A program made the position numbers and the translations under genes. DNA of 64,000 nucleotides from Taenia hydatigena. Taxonomy: Eukaryota; Platyhelminthes; Cestoda; Cyclophyllidea; Taeniidae. This document shows positions 1 through 12,510 of the stretch, piece after piece (position 1 is the stretch's first letter; every line of letters starts with the position of its first letter). The stretch lies in assembly GCA_036345935.2 (NCBI GenBank), contig JADWOT020000007.1:1766971-1830970 (forward strand). The letters run 5' to 3'. The notes under the pieces were generated by a model that was not told the DNA's origin, did not search any database, and worked only from the letters and a program-made list of their open reading frames with translations.

Positions 1-376
1 TTGTGCTTGATAAAGCGTCATCATTGGGTATGTTTCTGGCTCTTCTTGCTTTACTGTGAGCTAAAATAGAGGTGTAACTTCTTTATTATTGAATATGGCC
101 CCCTTCAGTCAATCAGCAGTTTATCGAGGAGGCTATGCTAATATTACATGAGGTTTAATGGCAATGCCTCTCCAAGCAGGCAAGCTTCTATGGCGTTAGT
201 TGCAGTAAAAGGCTCATCCAAATCTACTTCGCGTGCATTCTAAATTGACTACTGCGTATACAACACGTTGGATATGATGCAATACCAGCACAGACACATA
301 AAACAGACTGATGACTACATTGTTTATTAAGAATTTCTTGCTTTTATCACCTCTTACTTATCTTTCCAACGACCAG

Positions 377-1573
377 ATTCCAAGAAGACCCAGATTACGG
401 GGTTGGGGATAGCATTTTTGGGTGGCTTTCTGCTACCTGTACTGATCACTGTCCTCCTCACCAAACCTCTTCCACCCAAAATGGCGTCAAGCGTGTGGTG
501 CTGCGTTCAAGAAATTGATAATCCTCTCATGCCATGGCCTGAGATCTTCACTCGGTAGGCAAACCAGCCATCCACCTGACCTTTGCAAGAGTACAAAATT
601 TGCCTTATCTCCTAAAGCCTTTGCATAGTTCAGAACTGTTTCAGTCGAGATTATTTAACCAAACGATAATGACATGCCTTTCTATTTAATCATCCAATGC
701 TTGTATCGGACTCCCAATATTGGGTTGATGGCCAGACAAACGGATCTGCGGTTTTCTCCACGCCTAAGTGAGAATAAACCACCCTTGTCGGAGGTGCGCA
801 GAGCCCTAGCACCACTGCGTCGCCTAACCTGGTGCATCGTGATTTTCAACCTCGTTGTATTTCTCGGTGTCTGGCAAATACTTGGACACGCCGTACAAAC
901 ACTCAGCTTCGACCGCTTCTTCTTCCTTGTATGCACTTTTTACAACCCTAGAATTTCTTCACCCATCAACGAGTAGTGACTACTTTGGTGTCAACGAATT
1001 CCAATCAGTTATTAAAATTGAAGTTTCTAATTTCTGACTAAAATTTGTACTGTAGTTACATTTACACTGAATTCATGGCTCTTTATAAAAGGTGGGATCA
1101 ATTGAAGTTTGGACATACCTATCTACCATTACCTGTGTCGCTTCTTTGTTCCTGCCAACCTGCAATCAAAGGATCTACTTTTGGCGCCGACTTTACAGGC
1201 TCAGGATGTTGATGAGGTAGTGATAGGAGCTTCATTTCATTAAACTTACTTTGTAAAGTAGGTTAGGTGGTTTCACTCTTTACGCACTAATTTAAGCACG
1301 CAGCTGTTAGCATGGAGGCCCTTGCGCTCTGCTATCTTTGCAACAAGCACGCCAGTATTTCCAGAATTTCGATTGCTGTCACATTGATACTGTAAGAACT
1401 GATGTATTCTACTCAAAATTTAACAGCAATGTTCTATCTTGTTTCAGACGCTGGCTGCCCGGACTTTCCCGCAGAAAGGCACATCAGACGCTGACATCAG
1501 CACAAAGCAAGTATCAAGATTTTCACTGCTTTCAGAGTGCTCATTGCAAGGAAGACATTTAAATAAATCATAA
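377..1573 (+). CDS. 3' part of a spliced gene for a two-pass membrane protein (family unknown)
   Basis: Proposed exons are 377-554, 736-928, 1172-1216 (tentative) and 1448-1573. The first exon follows a pyrimidine-rich stretch ending in CAG and encodes a hydrophobic segment (core GIAFLGGFLLPVLITVLL). It stops at CG|GTAGGC in phase 2, and exon 2 begins with the one base needed to finish that codon. Exon 2 encodes a basic loop and a second hydrophobic segment (LTWCIVIFNLVVFLGVWQIL), and ends at CTT|GTATGC in phase 0. A 45-base phase 0-0 exon may intervene. The last exon follows a strong acceptor (TTGTTTCAG) and gives a 41-residue hydrophilic Ser/Thr-rich tail ending in TAA. Introns are about 180-240 bases. 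Upstream exons probably lie left of the window. I recognise no family; the tandem hydrophobic segments suggest a membrane protein. The gene is fairly secure, its identity is not. Confidence 0.6.
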
Positions 1574-1600
1574 GACATGTTCAAATAAAGTATTAATAAA
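1562..1600 (+). promoter_or_regulatory. Poly(A) signals ending the 377-1573 gene
   Basis: Three AATAAA hexamers occur at 1562-1567, 1584-1589 and 1595-1600. The first overlaps the stop region of the last exon. Their clustering directly after the terminal exon supports the gene end. Confidence 0.6.
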
Positions 1601-4600
1601 TCTCATTTGTAAAATAACGGCCAGAAATGGCACCAGCTGTTTTCCTTGTGAGTACAGCTCATTATGCGGACTTTGGGCACCAAATCGACTGCGCACAGCA
1701 ATGAGCGATTGCTGAGGATTGGCATTAGTGTGGACTTGCTATAGATTCCCGTGATGCCACTGGAATCCTTTGAGCGATAAAGTGCTTCTGGCAGGTCTCG
1801 TTTTATATCACCACAACGCGCTGACCCCAAATGCCTGTGATGTCTCTATCTCTTATACGATTATGCGTCCACCATTATTAGGGCAACATGTTCTATTACT
1901 CGAAAATCACATCTTGTGTTAGCAGTGGAATGCTTACATACAAGTCTGTGTAAAACCTCTGTTAATAATACCCATTTGCTGCCAATCTGTCATCTGAGGC
2001 TTTAGATGTTCAGCATTTTATACGTGAGAACTAGCTCTAATTCAGCTCTACGATGATTTCCTTGTCTTATTTATGATTCGCTTAGCATTTCTAGTTCCGT
2101 GCAGTGTCTCTGGTATCACAAATATTATAGAGTAGTTGATCAAGCATCTTGCCTAACCACGTCAGAATGTATTAAGCTGGGAAAAGTATCATACTCATTC
2201 CAGAAACTTGTAACCAAGTGAATGACTGTGATTGGGAAAGGGCTGCATCCCGGCCTTATCGACTGTATGCCCAGCTAATACGTCACGACGTGCCAATTGT
2301 TAGTAGCGAGGAATGCGGCCTCAGAGCATGATGTGATGATGTCAATCCCTATGTTACGGTCTGGTTCAGGATGAACAGTTGGGTGGGAAGTAGCCAGTAT
2401 ATCTGAGCGTATTGAAGCTTAAGACACTGTTGGTTCCCGAAAAGACGACACTTTCTGATCCTATGATACCTCATTGCTATGTCTCCATCTGGCCACACTG
2501 CTTGACCCAGTATGCAAAATATTCTCCTCACTCCGTTTCAGGATAAATTAATGGGTTCGCAGTTTACCCAAAGGAATTATTTTCCATTTATCTTGGCCCT
2601 CTGAAATTCTGGCACGCACGCATTATGCTGCAGCTAGAATCAAAGTGCGCGTGGAATGCATCGTTACTGTACGAAATGTTACGAATGCTGTCTTACGCGC
2701 GAGTGGGCGATGCTTTCGTTCACATCATCCTTACGCGTATGTTTTTGCTTATAAAATTTGCTTCATGTTGAGTGAGCATATTCATGCTTTGTAGTTCATG
2801 GTTTACAGGCATGGATATCGAACTGTTAAGACAATGGTATAAATACGCGATAGCTTTTACTTCCCGATTTCATCATGTTAACATCAATGCAGTTCATCAG
2901 CATTGTGTGCTATCTTCAATAGTGCTGCAAAATGCATTAATCTGTGCTTTACAATGATTATTTTGCGATGTAGAAGCAAATTTCAACAAATGCAGAATAA
3001 CCAACCATTGAGCATATCTTTGAGAAGTTATGAGGATGAGTTGAAACACTAAATAATGTTTAAAATGCATGGCAGATAATTGATGAGTTAACTTCGTCAA
3101 CTCCTTTAAAGCATTTTTCCGGCCACACGCCTCACTAGCTAGCCTCACCGTATGCACTATGGTATCCATAATTTAGTATTTAGCATGCACGTTGACTACC
3201 GTCTTTAACTTTATTTATTTAAGTTTATTCGCCAAGCATGTGGGCAGATGTTTGCATGTAGATGGCATTGTGTGATGCTGTACCCCAAAATCACTTTAAT
3301 TTGCTTAATATCATAAGGCTTTTTAATACTTTGGCAAGAAAAAGGTGATTGCGGCCAAATGGGTCAGGCTGATTTCGTAATTAATCAAATTACGTGTGCT
3401 GGTTGTAAAAATTGAGAAAATGCAAGATTCACCCAAGCGCAAGACAAAAACTGTCAAATGATTTACCTGAATTCGACGTCTGAGTAACGCGTATTTAGAC
3501 CGAATAAGGATTGAGGAATTTCTGCTGTCGTGGCATGAGCATGTTACAACTTTTGGCTCATATAAATAACCTTATTGAATGATTGTTTAAGAGTCATAAT
3601 TTGAGTTTACAGGGAATATCAAAGGACTAATTTCACTATTGAACCGTTAAGATCATCCCTCACGTGCTTCGGATTGCATGACTTAGCAGACTGTGCAAAA
3701 CTATGTCTTCGTGCAGTCGAATACGGAATTAATTGCTTCCTATTAGCAGCTAATGCATAGTCTATTTTGGAACAGAAGGAGAACAATCTTGGTTTTTATT
3801 TGGCAGTTCCTTAATGTGGTAGCGAATAGTACTAGCATAGGATTTATGGTTACTTTGTAAGCTATAAAAATATGCCCATCATAGCAATCTCAGCTGCTAG
3901 TATTTATTCGAATAGTGGTAAGCAATAACTGGCACAGTCAGTCTTCAATCACGATATCGCATGGGCAATAACCTCAAAGTAGGGTACAGTATTTTCACAA
4001 GAATTGATAATGCTACATAGAACTGAAAATGTCATCATGTTGTATGCTACTTGACCAACAATTTTATCATGGTGCTTTATGTGCTTCTCATCGAAAATCC
4101 GCAAAAGGTATTCTCTCATTTTTCGGTTTTAGCTTTCACTTACCTTCGGCTTTATACTTGGTCTCGTTAAATAACATCGATGTGGGGAAACTAAAAGAAA
4201 ATCTTCTTTGTGACTTCGATTGACTCTTGATGCTGACGCACGGTTATAGGTTATCGTCTTCCCCCTTACTATCTCGATCTAATGCATCTATGACAGCATT
4301 GCCAAATGTACAGTCTTGTCATCAGCTCTCTCTTTTGCCGGACGATTCAATTCTTCTGACAGATAGGCCAGAATTCGTCGGCTTTGATCGCATACTTTAC
4401 GATAATTAAATGTCTACTTTATAGACGACGAACACTATTCCCATAGGTAATATAAAATTAACTAGACCGGAGGTACAGCATTTGATTTGCAGTTTATTTG
4501 TCGACATCGACAATCGCATTATTCGCACTTCCAAGCACCGATTTTGTAAGAGCGGTCACTGCATCACGAAGTGTCTGATGGCGAAGACTGTTAGATGATG

Positions 4601-4689
4601 GGGAAAAGTGGAAGCCTTACTAGGTAAAGAGTAATAATGGATGCTCAGACCCATTTCTGGCGGCCCTGACTCTCAGCTACGTAGTTTCA
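1601..4689. other. AT-rich stretch with no gene I can support
   Basis: No repeat shared with the rest of the window and no convincing exon was seen. The best coding-like pieces are 2810-2957 (+), a 48-codon frame starting with ATG just after a TTTACAG acceptor, and short frames at 4029-4409 (+). None has a matching donor or partner exon. Confidence 0.4.
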
Positions 4690-7140
4690 CCCTTTATTGG
4701 ATGCCGTTTTACCGCCATCGAAACTAATTCGGATGCTGATTTTCTGCCCATCAATAGCGATAGCAGTGCACACTCGACTCGACCAATCCATCATTTTAAG
4801 TGTTATTTCGGGTGCAAGCGGACGTGGATTTCGCCTAACCTTACCATCGCCATCCTCATCAACCCTAGCATTGATGTCTGGACGACCATAATTAGCACTA
4901 ACGTAAAAAGTTGCTTCACCCATAGAACCTTGTCCTACCACTTCAATCGAGCATCACCCATTTTCCTTAATCTCCACCTTCACCCTCGTTTTCGTCTTTC
5001 CTCATGCACACCTCGAATCCGCATTCCGCAATGCTAATGGTGGCAACATCACCACCTCCCGGCGATGTTATTAGACATATCGGTAAGTAACTTCCCCTCC
5101 TCAATGCAGCCTTTAATCTCTAGTCAGCTTTTACTACTCACACCTAATCATTCGTGTGTCTACCCCCACTCAGACCTCATCCGTGACAGTGGACGGGCGG
5201 AAAACCTTAGGGATCAACAGGGACAAGCACAGGCCGATGGCGACGATGTTGGGCTGATGGGAGACGAGGAATCAAAATGTGATCTATCTGACCATTTGAT
5301 TATGACGAGTCGGTGGTCGGATATGGATGGGCAGGCAAAGTGACGGCACTTACCATTCTCACGGATGGCATCCGGTTCTTTAATGTCGGCATCGCTCACT
5401 GCAGTGACAACGTTACCGGAAAGCCAACTGTTGGCTACGCAGGGGACGACAAAGGAGGTAGGTGTGGAATTGGAGGCTGAGGAGGCAAGGATGTGGATGC
5501 GGCGAGAAGATTGCAAGAAGGAAAATACAAGACACTCTGCAAATTAAGTTACCTAGATGAGTGACTACCTTTTGTGCCATTGCACGTAGAACCAAGTCAG
5601 TTAGTCGCCCATCTAGCACTTGTCTTAATACATGAGTCGAGAGCGCGTTTGCTACTTCTGACTCTCCCACACCTTTCAGTAAGCTTGCACTCTTCATTTC
5701 CTTCTCTCGTTTACTTTGCTGATGCCTTTTCCACCCAAGAGAACATGCTTTCTTCTCCGGCTCTTCTTCCATTGTATCGGTTCAAACGACTGAGGAGGCG
5801 CCTCCGCTACCTGTGTCCTCGTGCTACTGCTGCCATCGTTGTATCAAGCTCTAATCTCACTGATTAATCTCTTAATTTCCAAACTAATAAACCTAACAAC
5901 GATTTGACTGTTTAACTGGCTGATTAGTTGTTCGTTTGACTGGTTAATTAAGTTATTTATCCACCTCCTTAATTCTTGGCTTATACTTGACCTATTTCGT
6001 TGTTTGACTGATTATTCACAAAATAATTGCGCACTTTAATCAGCATTTTGCCAAAGTGTTGGCAGGTGGTAGACTAATTCGATCGATTTAAAATAAATAG
6101 AGGTCACGGCACTGGTGCCAAGTTCCCGCCAGCTTTGTACCATTCTTTAGCTCCTCAATCCCCTCCTCAGCTGATAAGGGTTGCCGTGCACCACCGCAGT
6201 CATGAATGGCGTACTTGTCCCCCCCTTCTTTACTTTTAATTTTGCGCATGAAAATTCTCCAGCTAAAACCATATTTTCGTGATACTTTTCATACGCCACT
6301 GATAAATTGCGATGCCTGACGCTGGAAGTTTCACGATGACAAGAACAAAGAAAACGCTTGAAATAGGATGGGGGCTGTGGAGTGCTTGAGTGGCTCGATT
6401 TACCCTCGATTGTAGATAAAAGGGACCACTTTGGGTCATTACCATTGCACCATCGTCTTTAGGCAGCGCCAGTAGTCCTAAACCTTACTGCAGGCATACA
6501 CCTCCAATATACCCTCATTCTTCTTTGAGATAGTCAAGAACTTCCAGCATCATGCTCAAGCCTTTAGACCTTCACCAACTACACGTTTTTATGGAGGCTG
6601 TGGATCAGTACAGTCTACCTATACTATAACCTGCATTTCGAGACATTTTTACACGCACAGCGTTGTCATTCGTGATACTTGTCTCTCTTCATCATAAAAT
6701 ATGTTGCATCTGGATGCCGGAAATGGAAATCATCACTTTGGTATTAACGGTGCCTCAAAATTGCTAACCTATAGACAACCTCATTTTCGACTTCCTGGTT
6801 CCCTCTGAGTTGGTTTCTCCCTCATTTGTAAAAATGCCCATGCGATAACTTAAATTCCTGATAGATGGGCAACGTGATGGAGAAACCTAGCAGCAAAATT
6901 TAAGCTGAATATAAAAGAGTTACAAAGGATTTTTATATAAACTGAGTGCTTTTTGTGTAGGATGCATGCATAGTTAAAATAATGCGCATGGCATGTCCTC
7001 CGCAGACGTTACGTGATGCATTTTTTAGTAGTTTGCAGTCTCTGTCCCTCAGGAAGAGATGGTGAAATCAAGTTGGTGGATGAATTTGACGGCTGTTGCC
7101 ACTGCTTTCTCCACTACCACAACACCTGAAGGGTAGCCTT
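4690..7140 (+). repeat. Dispersed repeat R1, copy 1 (about 2.4 kb)
   Basis: It a aligns by eye with 37795-40010 over nearly its whole length, and its left part aligns with 62520-63490. Shared landmarks include the block around 5770-5830 versus 38693-38755 and the block around 6630-6740 versus 39475-39600. Inside it, CG|GTAAGT (GT at 5083) and a pyrimidine-rich CTCAG (ending 5173) look like intron borders and recur in other copies. After the acceptor a frame reads DEESKCDLSD, then RWSDMDGQA, then a stop at about 5341; a second frame carries MASGSLMSASLTAVTTLPES. Matching acidic and Ser/Thr-rich peptides occur in copy 2. The unit therefore looks like a duplicated, decayed spliced gene or a transposable element carrying an intron. 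A frame also stays open on the minus strand at 4687-4941, so the coding strand of the left end is uncertain. Confidence 0.7.
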
Positions 7141-7448
7141 GGCAGGGCGGTGTATGTCAGTGGAATGTTAGAACATTGGCCCTATTCGTCATCTCGGCTG
7201 TAACAGTGTTGTAACGAGAACATGACAGGACAAATTCCAAAAGATAGAAGAAGTGAGAAGCATCATTCAGCTTTAAAGAAGTATGGGGGTGGTTTTGGCA
7301 TTAAGGCGTTGAGTCAAGACTGCTATATTGCGCATTTGCCAATAGCGTGAATATCCTTCATTTGTTGCACCAGTAAGAAGGTTTGCCGTTTCTTTTCATA
7401 AAATAAAATAGTTGTAAGCCGGGTTGTCTAGTAGCATTTTCGCTGCCA
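7141..7448. other. Short spacer between repeats R1 and R2
   Basis: I see no exon, RNA or repeat here. It separates the end of R1 copy 1 from the start of the partial R2 copy. Confidence 0.4.
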
Positions 7449-8600
7449 TTGGTTAGTTCAACAGCATTAAATGTTAGCTTTGAAACACACAAAGCTGCAT
7501 CACACTGAGGCAAACTTTAACACGCCCTAGGGTGTCTCCTTTGGTCCATTGTATATGTAGGGCATCGATTCTGGAAAGCGGCTCTAAGTGACATCAAAGT
7601 TCACATAGGATTAAATGACCCTATTATGATGTGTCAACAGTTATAATTTCCGCGTTTTACGAGGCGCATTGCAAACCAAGGGGATAAATGGAGCATAATT
7701 AAACTTCACAGAAGGTAATTTGCAGAACAAGCAATTCGAATAGCCAATGCGGCACAGTTCTCGAGGTGCTGGGAACTCGGACCTGAATGGGGCTCGCATA
7801 AGTTACAAACACAAATACTTCTCTCCAGTGCTTCGCATATGTAATAAATGGTAGTGCTGTTTCCGCTTTTTCTACTTAAATTCAATTGCCATATGCATTT
7901 AACGCAAGCTACAAGGCGCAATCAAATACCAGCGTATCTAACGGGTTTTGCTCACCGAAAGACATTTGGCAGTAGTTGCGGCTTATGTGCCAAAACAGAC
8001 ATTGACTAAGTACTCCTTTCCGTGACCCATGGAAATAACACAAAATCGGCGAATGATGCTGCCCATAAAGTTCTGATTTTATGCGGCATGTAATCGAAGA
8101 CAATAGGCTCTTTGATGTATAAAGGCCATAGCGCTGGTTGTTTACTTACAGAAATCAACTAATGAAACACACCAGTGAGGGCTATAACTTTGGGAGCATG
8201 CACAAAACTCAATCGCATCATTTGCTGGTATGGAGTCGCAAGGTACCCATGCGGCAATTGGCGCGCAAAACAAATGTCAAAGATATGGATCAGCGAAACT
8301 TGAAAAATTTGCAGCGAGTAAGCGAGATTAAATAGACCTCAACGATTAGCGAGACAGCAGCACCGGAATTTAAAGTGAGGTTGCTGAACTATTCCAACAA
8401 TGTTTTTGTTTGAACCAAGACACTACAGAGATAAAACAAATTGCGGGCTGCTAAACTAATTGAAAAGAGCGCTAGGAATGGAAGAAGCAATGAAGGTAGG
8501 TAGAAAGGATGATTTTAATCGCTTAATGAAGGTATCAGTGGTGACTTCGGTGAGGGAATGGCATTGATAGACGAAGAAGGAGGTGCTGTCAGCTGTTCCA
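7449..8600 (+). repeat. Dispersed repeat R2, partial copy D
   Basis: It matches the right half of R2 copy A (10788-12510). The motif AAATGTTAGCTTTG, the ACACTGAGG block and the TAGGCTCTTTGATGTATAAAG block occur in the same order. About 530 bases present in copy A (roughly 11240-11770) are absent, so this copy carries a deletion, or copy A an insertion. It ends in a short remnant of the region that corresponds to the 3' end of the Thr/Ser-rich pseudogene beside copy A. Confidence 0.75.
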
Positions 8601-8802
8601 AACTGTAAGGCTATATTAAGCACAGGTATTTCCACCTTCACCTTTTAAAATACGCTCTTGTGCCTGCAGACCACACACGAAATTTCTTGCTGTGTGAGGC
8701 TATTCTAGCAGACCAGTGGCGGCTCACCACAACATGGTCGCACTTACAAGGATAAATGGTATAACTAAGGAGGAACAACAAGCGTGACATGAGGAAAATG
8801 AG

Positions 8803-9153
8803 TTGATCATTTGCCATTACATGACAACTGCTGGCTCCTTTAGACCACAAAGCGATCCAAAGTGTCAGTCGTCTCCATTCCCTGTGCGCCTACCCACCCC
8901 TTCTACCTTCAGTGCTAAAGCCGATATTTGTCCTCGGCATCGCCTACTTATCATCCGACGCACATCCGATCAGATTCTCTCTTTAATCATCTGCATTCAA
9001 CCATCCTGTACCAATCGCTTTAGGAGCTATTTCAAGTGCTCGTTACATAAGCGAAGTAAGAGTGGGTGCCACTTCATGTGCACGAAATCTAGCCGCCCTC
9101 CGGTCATTGAGATATTTGTCATAACGTTGTTTGGTAATGCTGAGTGGCAATGA
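8803..9153 (+). CDS. R2-borne ORF A (117 codons, decayed or unknown protein)
   Basis: The frame ends with the peptide SYFKCSLHKRSKSG, then CTKSSRPPVIEI and a stop. The minus-strand frame at 15626-15808 in the inverted copy has SYFKCSLYGQSEE, then CTKTSRPSVIKT and a stop at the equivalent place. Further upstream, SPFPVRLPTPSTFS here parallels SPSTVRLLNLPTLI in copy B (15810-16022). Preservation of the same frame and stop in two diverged copies suggests a protein-coding segment, probably a terminal exon, rather than a chance ORF. Cys and basic residues are frequent, but no known domain is visible. The nominal start codon is unlikely to be real, because the upstream part may be intron or another exon. 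Confidence 0.35.
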   Translation: MIICHYMTTAGSFRPQSDPKCQSSPFPVRLPTPSTFSAKADICPRHRLLIIRRTSDQILSLIICIQPSCTNRFRSYFKCSLHKRSKSGCHFMCTKSSRPPVIEIFVITLFGNAEWQ

Positions 9154-12100
9154 GAACCGGAAGAGTCACGCTTTAAAAGTGACGATGGAGCAAACGGATT
9201 AAGAGCGATTACTAGCTACGAGAAGAATAGTTGTGGGATGGGAATAAGTGCAACGGCTAGTGGCAGTCGGCATGAAAGGAAGGGAGGAAGAAGGTTCCAT
9301 GAGGATGATCGAGTGCAAGGCGCTGCTGGAACGGAATGATAAATCGCACATTTATGGGCCTTGCACGCTTAAGCAAATAGGACAGTGTGGAATTTGACAC
9401 TGGCATTTCCGCGACTAAAAGTTTGAGGGAGGAAACTGATTACAGGCCATGGAAGCCGACGATGGGTGACTCATAATTAATGCGTGTTAAGCTCCTAAGT
9501 TGATTGATGGCCACCTGGTTATGACTAGTCAGGTCCTCATTGTAAGACGAAATATAGCAAATAGAACTTAGGGCAAACCTTTAATTTGTGCGTTTTACCA
9601 ATGCTGCGCATTGCGTCACACCGAGTCACAATAGACAGCCTTCATTTTAACAAAATCGTACCACATCAAAACCATCCTTCAGTTTAATAAGCATGCGCTT
9701 CGAATTATTACTAATGTCGGTATAGTTGCTGTATTCACTGAAGGGTGGTCGACTGGCGAGTTAGTGGTAGTTGCATAAGACGAATGGATTTCACCGGCCA
9801 TGATTAGTCACTAATATTGGGCAAATTTAATGCAATTGTAAAATCCGGCCACAAGTAACCGATGTGTTTACTTCTCACCAATGCAATTGCAATTTTTGCC
9901 TTCCCAGACTAAACGCATCTGAATGTGAACCGAATAGCTCAATAGATGATTTGCGTTTCAAAGATGCTCTGGTTTAATTTACACTCCTGTGGTTCGCTTC
10001 ATGAATGCAAATTGTATTCCACCTGCCATTGGCTACTGCTACCACCACTAGTCTTTCAATTGCTTTGCGATTTGTCAACTGCAGCAGGTTGAATCAAATA
10101 GAGCAAGAAAATACGCAGTCTTTAAAGACTTTGTAATGTAAAATCAGTCCAGATCAATTTCATCAGGTAATCTTACTAGCACGGGCATTACTTTGCACCT
10201 CGATATTGCATCCAAGATTTGCATTTGGCGATTCTCTCCCGTGCGCTAAATTCTATCGTGCTGAGTTAGTTCCACTTCCATTTTTCCAAACTTTGGGATT
10301 TTAGCACATATGCGTGAAGAACTTACTTATAGCGCAAAGCCACTTTCTAAAATAAAATTAAAACGACGTAACAATTCAAAAGGCTGCGAGCATTTTAGGT
10401 GGAACTTGACAAATAAGCTGGGATGGATTGCAACAACTTCCACACATTCATCGAAATGCAACTGGTTTTATTACCTAAATTACATGTAAATATGGAAGAT
10501 GCCTCGTGAACTTTCTAAAATCGGATGTGCTCATTAGTCATTTGTCAAATTTAGCAAGCTTTGGCTAGCCTGAAACCGCACAAAGCAATCTCTCTCCTTG
10601 ACTCAAAGTGATTCAGTGCCCCAAAACAGCCTCATACTTCATACAAACAACTCAGTTTCCTAATCTCTTGTCTGCATTTTTGCAGCACACTCGCATCTCA
10701 CACTACTCTGCCGATTTCCGGTGACACTCACTGTCTGGGGGCCCGTAAACCTTCTACTACGCGCAATCATTTTGCTCACAAGCGCCATCATTGGTTAGTG
10801 CGACAGCACGAAATGTTAGCTTTGGATACACGCAAAGGTGCTTCACACTGAGGCCAACTTTAACACGCCCCCATTTTTTTCTCTTCATCCACTGCAAATG
10901 TAGGTCATCAATTCTGACTGGCAGTTCTGTGTGGATTATTCCTTCTCCGTGGAATGATACCAAGGCTCACATAGTGTTAGGTGACTCCGATGTAATGCTG
11001 CAACAGTTATACTCTTTGCGTTTCACAATGCGCATTGCAAGCCAAGAATGTAGATAAAACAACACTATACACCCTGAAAGGAGAGAAAATGGAAGTTTTT
11101 AAGTATTTAGGCAAAACAATTGGCTTAATTGGAAAGTGTGGCACAGTACTCCAGGTCCTTGAGGTCGTAGATCAAGACGAAGCTTGCGCCAGTTGCAAAA
11201 GCGAGTATTTCTTCCTAGTGGTTCGAATGCGTTTTAAAGTGTGCTACTGTTTTGTTTAAATTTGGCTCACATTCAAAAGTATTTAGTCGAAAGGGGCAAT
11301 AGTCGCAAGTGCATTTGTTGTTAGTAAATATATCAATAATAGAGAACCAAATTCTTCAATAACAGCAATCAGCAGACACAGCAACTCATTCTTTGCTTTA
11401 GCTGCCAACAATTCTAGCTTCAATTACATTTAAATGAATACAGCACCAATAGCGGAATAATAATGGTTCATAAGAGATTTTTTATCTATTAAAGAACTGA
11501 TTCGACGTGGTTCGATGTTAGTGATGCGAAGGTTGTCTATTGTGACTAGGTGTGATACAATGAGTGGCATTAATGTGTGTACAAAATAGGGTTTGCCTAT
11601 GTTTTAGCTGCCATCGTTCATCTATCCAATGAAGGCCACGCCGTCCATAACCAAGTGAGCACCATTCAGCTTAAAAGATTGATGCGAGTTCCTTACGAGT
11701 TTTAACAAGCGTTCATTTTGTAAGCCACTGTTGATTGACTTTCATAGCCTGCAAATCATTTCAGTGCTTGAAAATGTAAAGCCGGACGCCTCTATTACCG
11801 CTTTTTGCATTTGACGCAAGCAACGCGGCGCAATTAAGTGCTGGCACGACCGCTTAAATGTGTCCATTGAATTGCACTTGGCAATAGTTGCGGTATACGT
11901 ACCAAAATAGACATTGATTATGCTTTCCATTACGTGGCCCATGCAGATAACGCAGGATAAGCGGATGCTGTTACCTTTTAAGTTACGCGCTCTGATTGCT
12001 GCACCAAAAATCCTGAGATGTAGTCAATGCTAATAGGCTCTTTGATGTATAAAGTCATAGCGTTGATTGTTTCTTAATGGGGTCTGACCAAAGAACTCAA

Positions 12101-12510
12101 CTATGGCAATTATGGCGTTAGAGATATGCGTGAAAACGCACTCGCATCATCTGCTGATACGGAGCTTCAAGGTACTTATGCGGCATTCAACGCGCAAAAT
12201 AGATGCCAAAGCTATGGATCAGCCCGAGTCCGAAAAAATACAGTGAGAAGACGAGTGTAAAGAGACTTTTATGAATTGGTGAGACAATAACACCAGAATT
12301 CAAAGTGAATGTGCTGGACTAAATTCTTGCAGCGTTATTGACGAACCCGAGATATTTAAGGCGCAAGTCATAATGGACTGCTAACTTAATAAAAAAGGAG
12401 CGATAGAGATGAATGTAGCAATGAAATTAGAGAGAAAATATTAATTTAAGGATGTTGTAGGGGATCTATAGAGGTAAGCATCATCGGAGCCTACGATGAA
12501 GGTTTGGCAT
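8830..12510 (+). repeat. Dispersed repeat R2, longest copy A (about 3.7 kb)
   Basis: This is the most complete R2 unit. Its left end (8830-9335) matches inverted copy B at 15425-15960, its middle (9505-10750) matches copy C at 17900-19280, and its right part matches copies B, C and D. Divergence by eye is roughly 25-35 percent, so the copies are old. Two short frames recur between copies: a left ORF with the peptide SYFKCSL, and one at 11035-11259 reading KYLGKTIGLIG then GTVLQVLEV and SCKSEYFFLV. The second is mirrored in copy B (13349-13651, minus) as KYLGGTTGLN, GTVLCVLEA and SCESKYFFLV. No reverse transcriptase, transposase, terminal inverted repeat or long terminal repeat was recognised. 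Confidence 0.75.
11035..11259 (+). CDS. R2-borne ORF B (conserved small frame)
   Basis: A 74-codon frame contains KYLGKTIGLIGKCGTVLQVL and SCKSEYFFLVV. A related frame on the minus strand at 13349-13651 keeps the same order of residues (KYLGGTTGLN, GTVLCVLEAA, SCESKYFFLVV), and nucleotide remnants occur at 7722-7850 and 19580-19690. Several differences between the two are conservative in protein terms. No family is recognised. It may be an exon of the element that R2 derives from. Confidence 0.3.
   Translation: MQAKNVDKTTLYTLKGEKMEVFKYLGKTIGLIGKCGTVLQVLEVVDQDEACASCKSEYFFLVVRMRFKVCYCFV

Noticed and set aside
5413..5772. 119-codon minus-strand ORF in R1 copy 1
   Set aside because: The equivalent minus frame is not open in R1 copy 2, while the plus-strand peptides recur in the same order.
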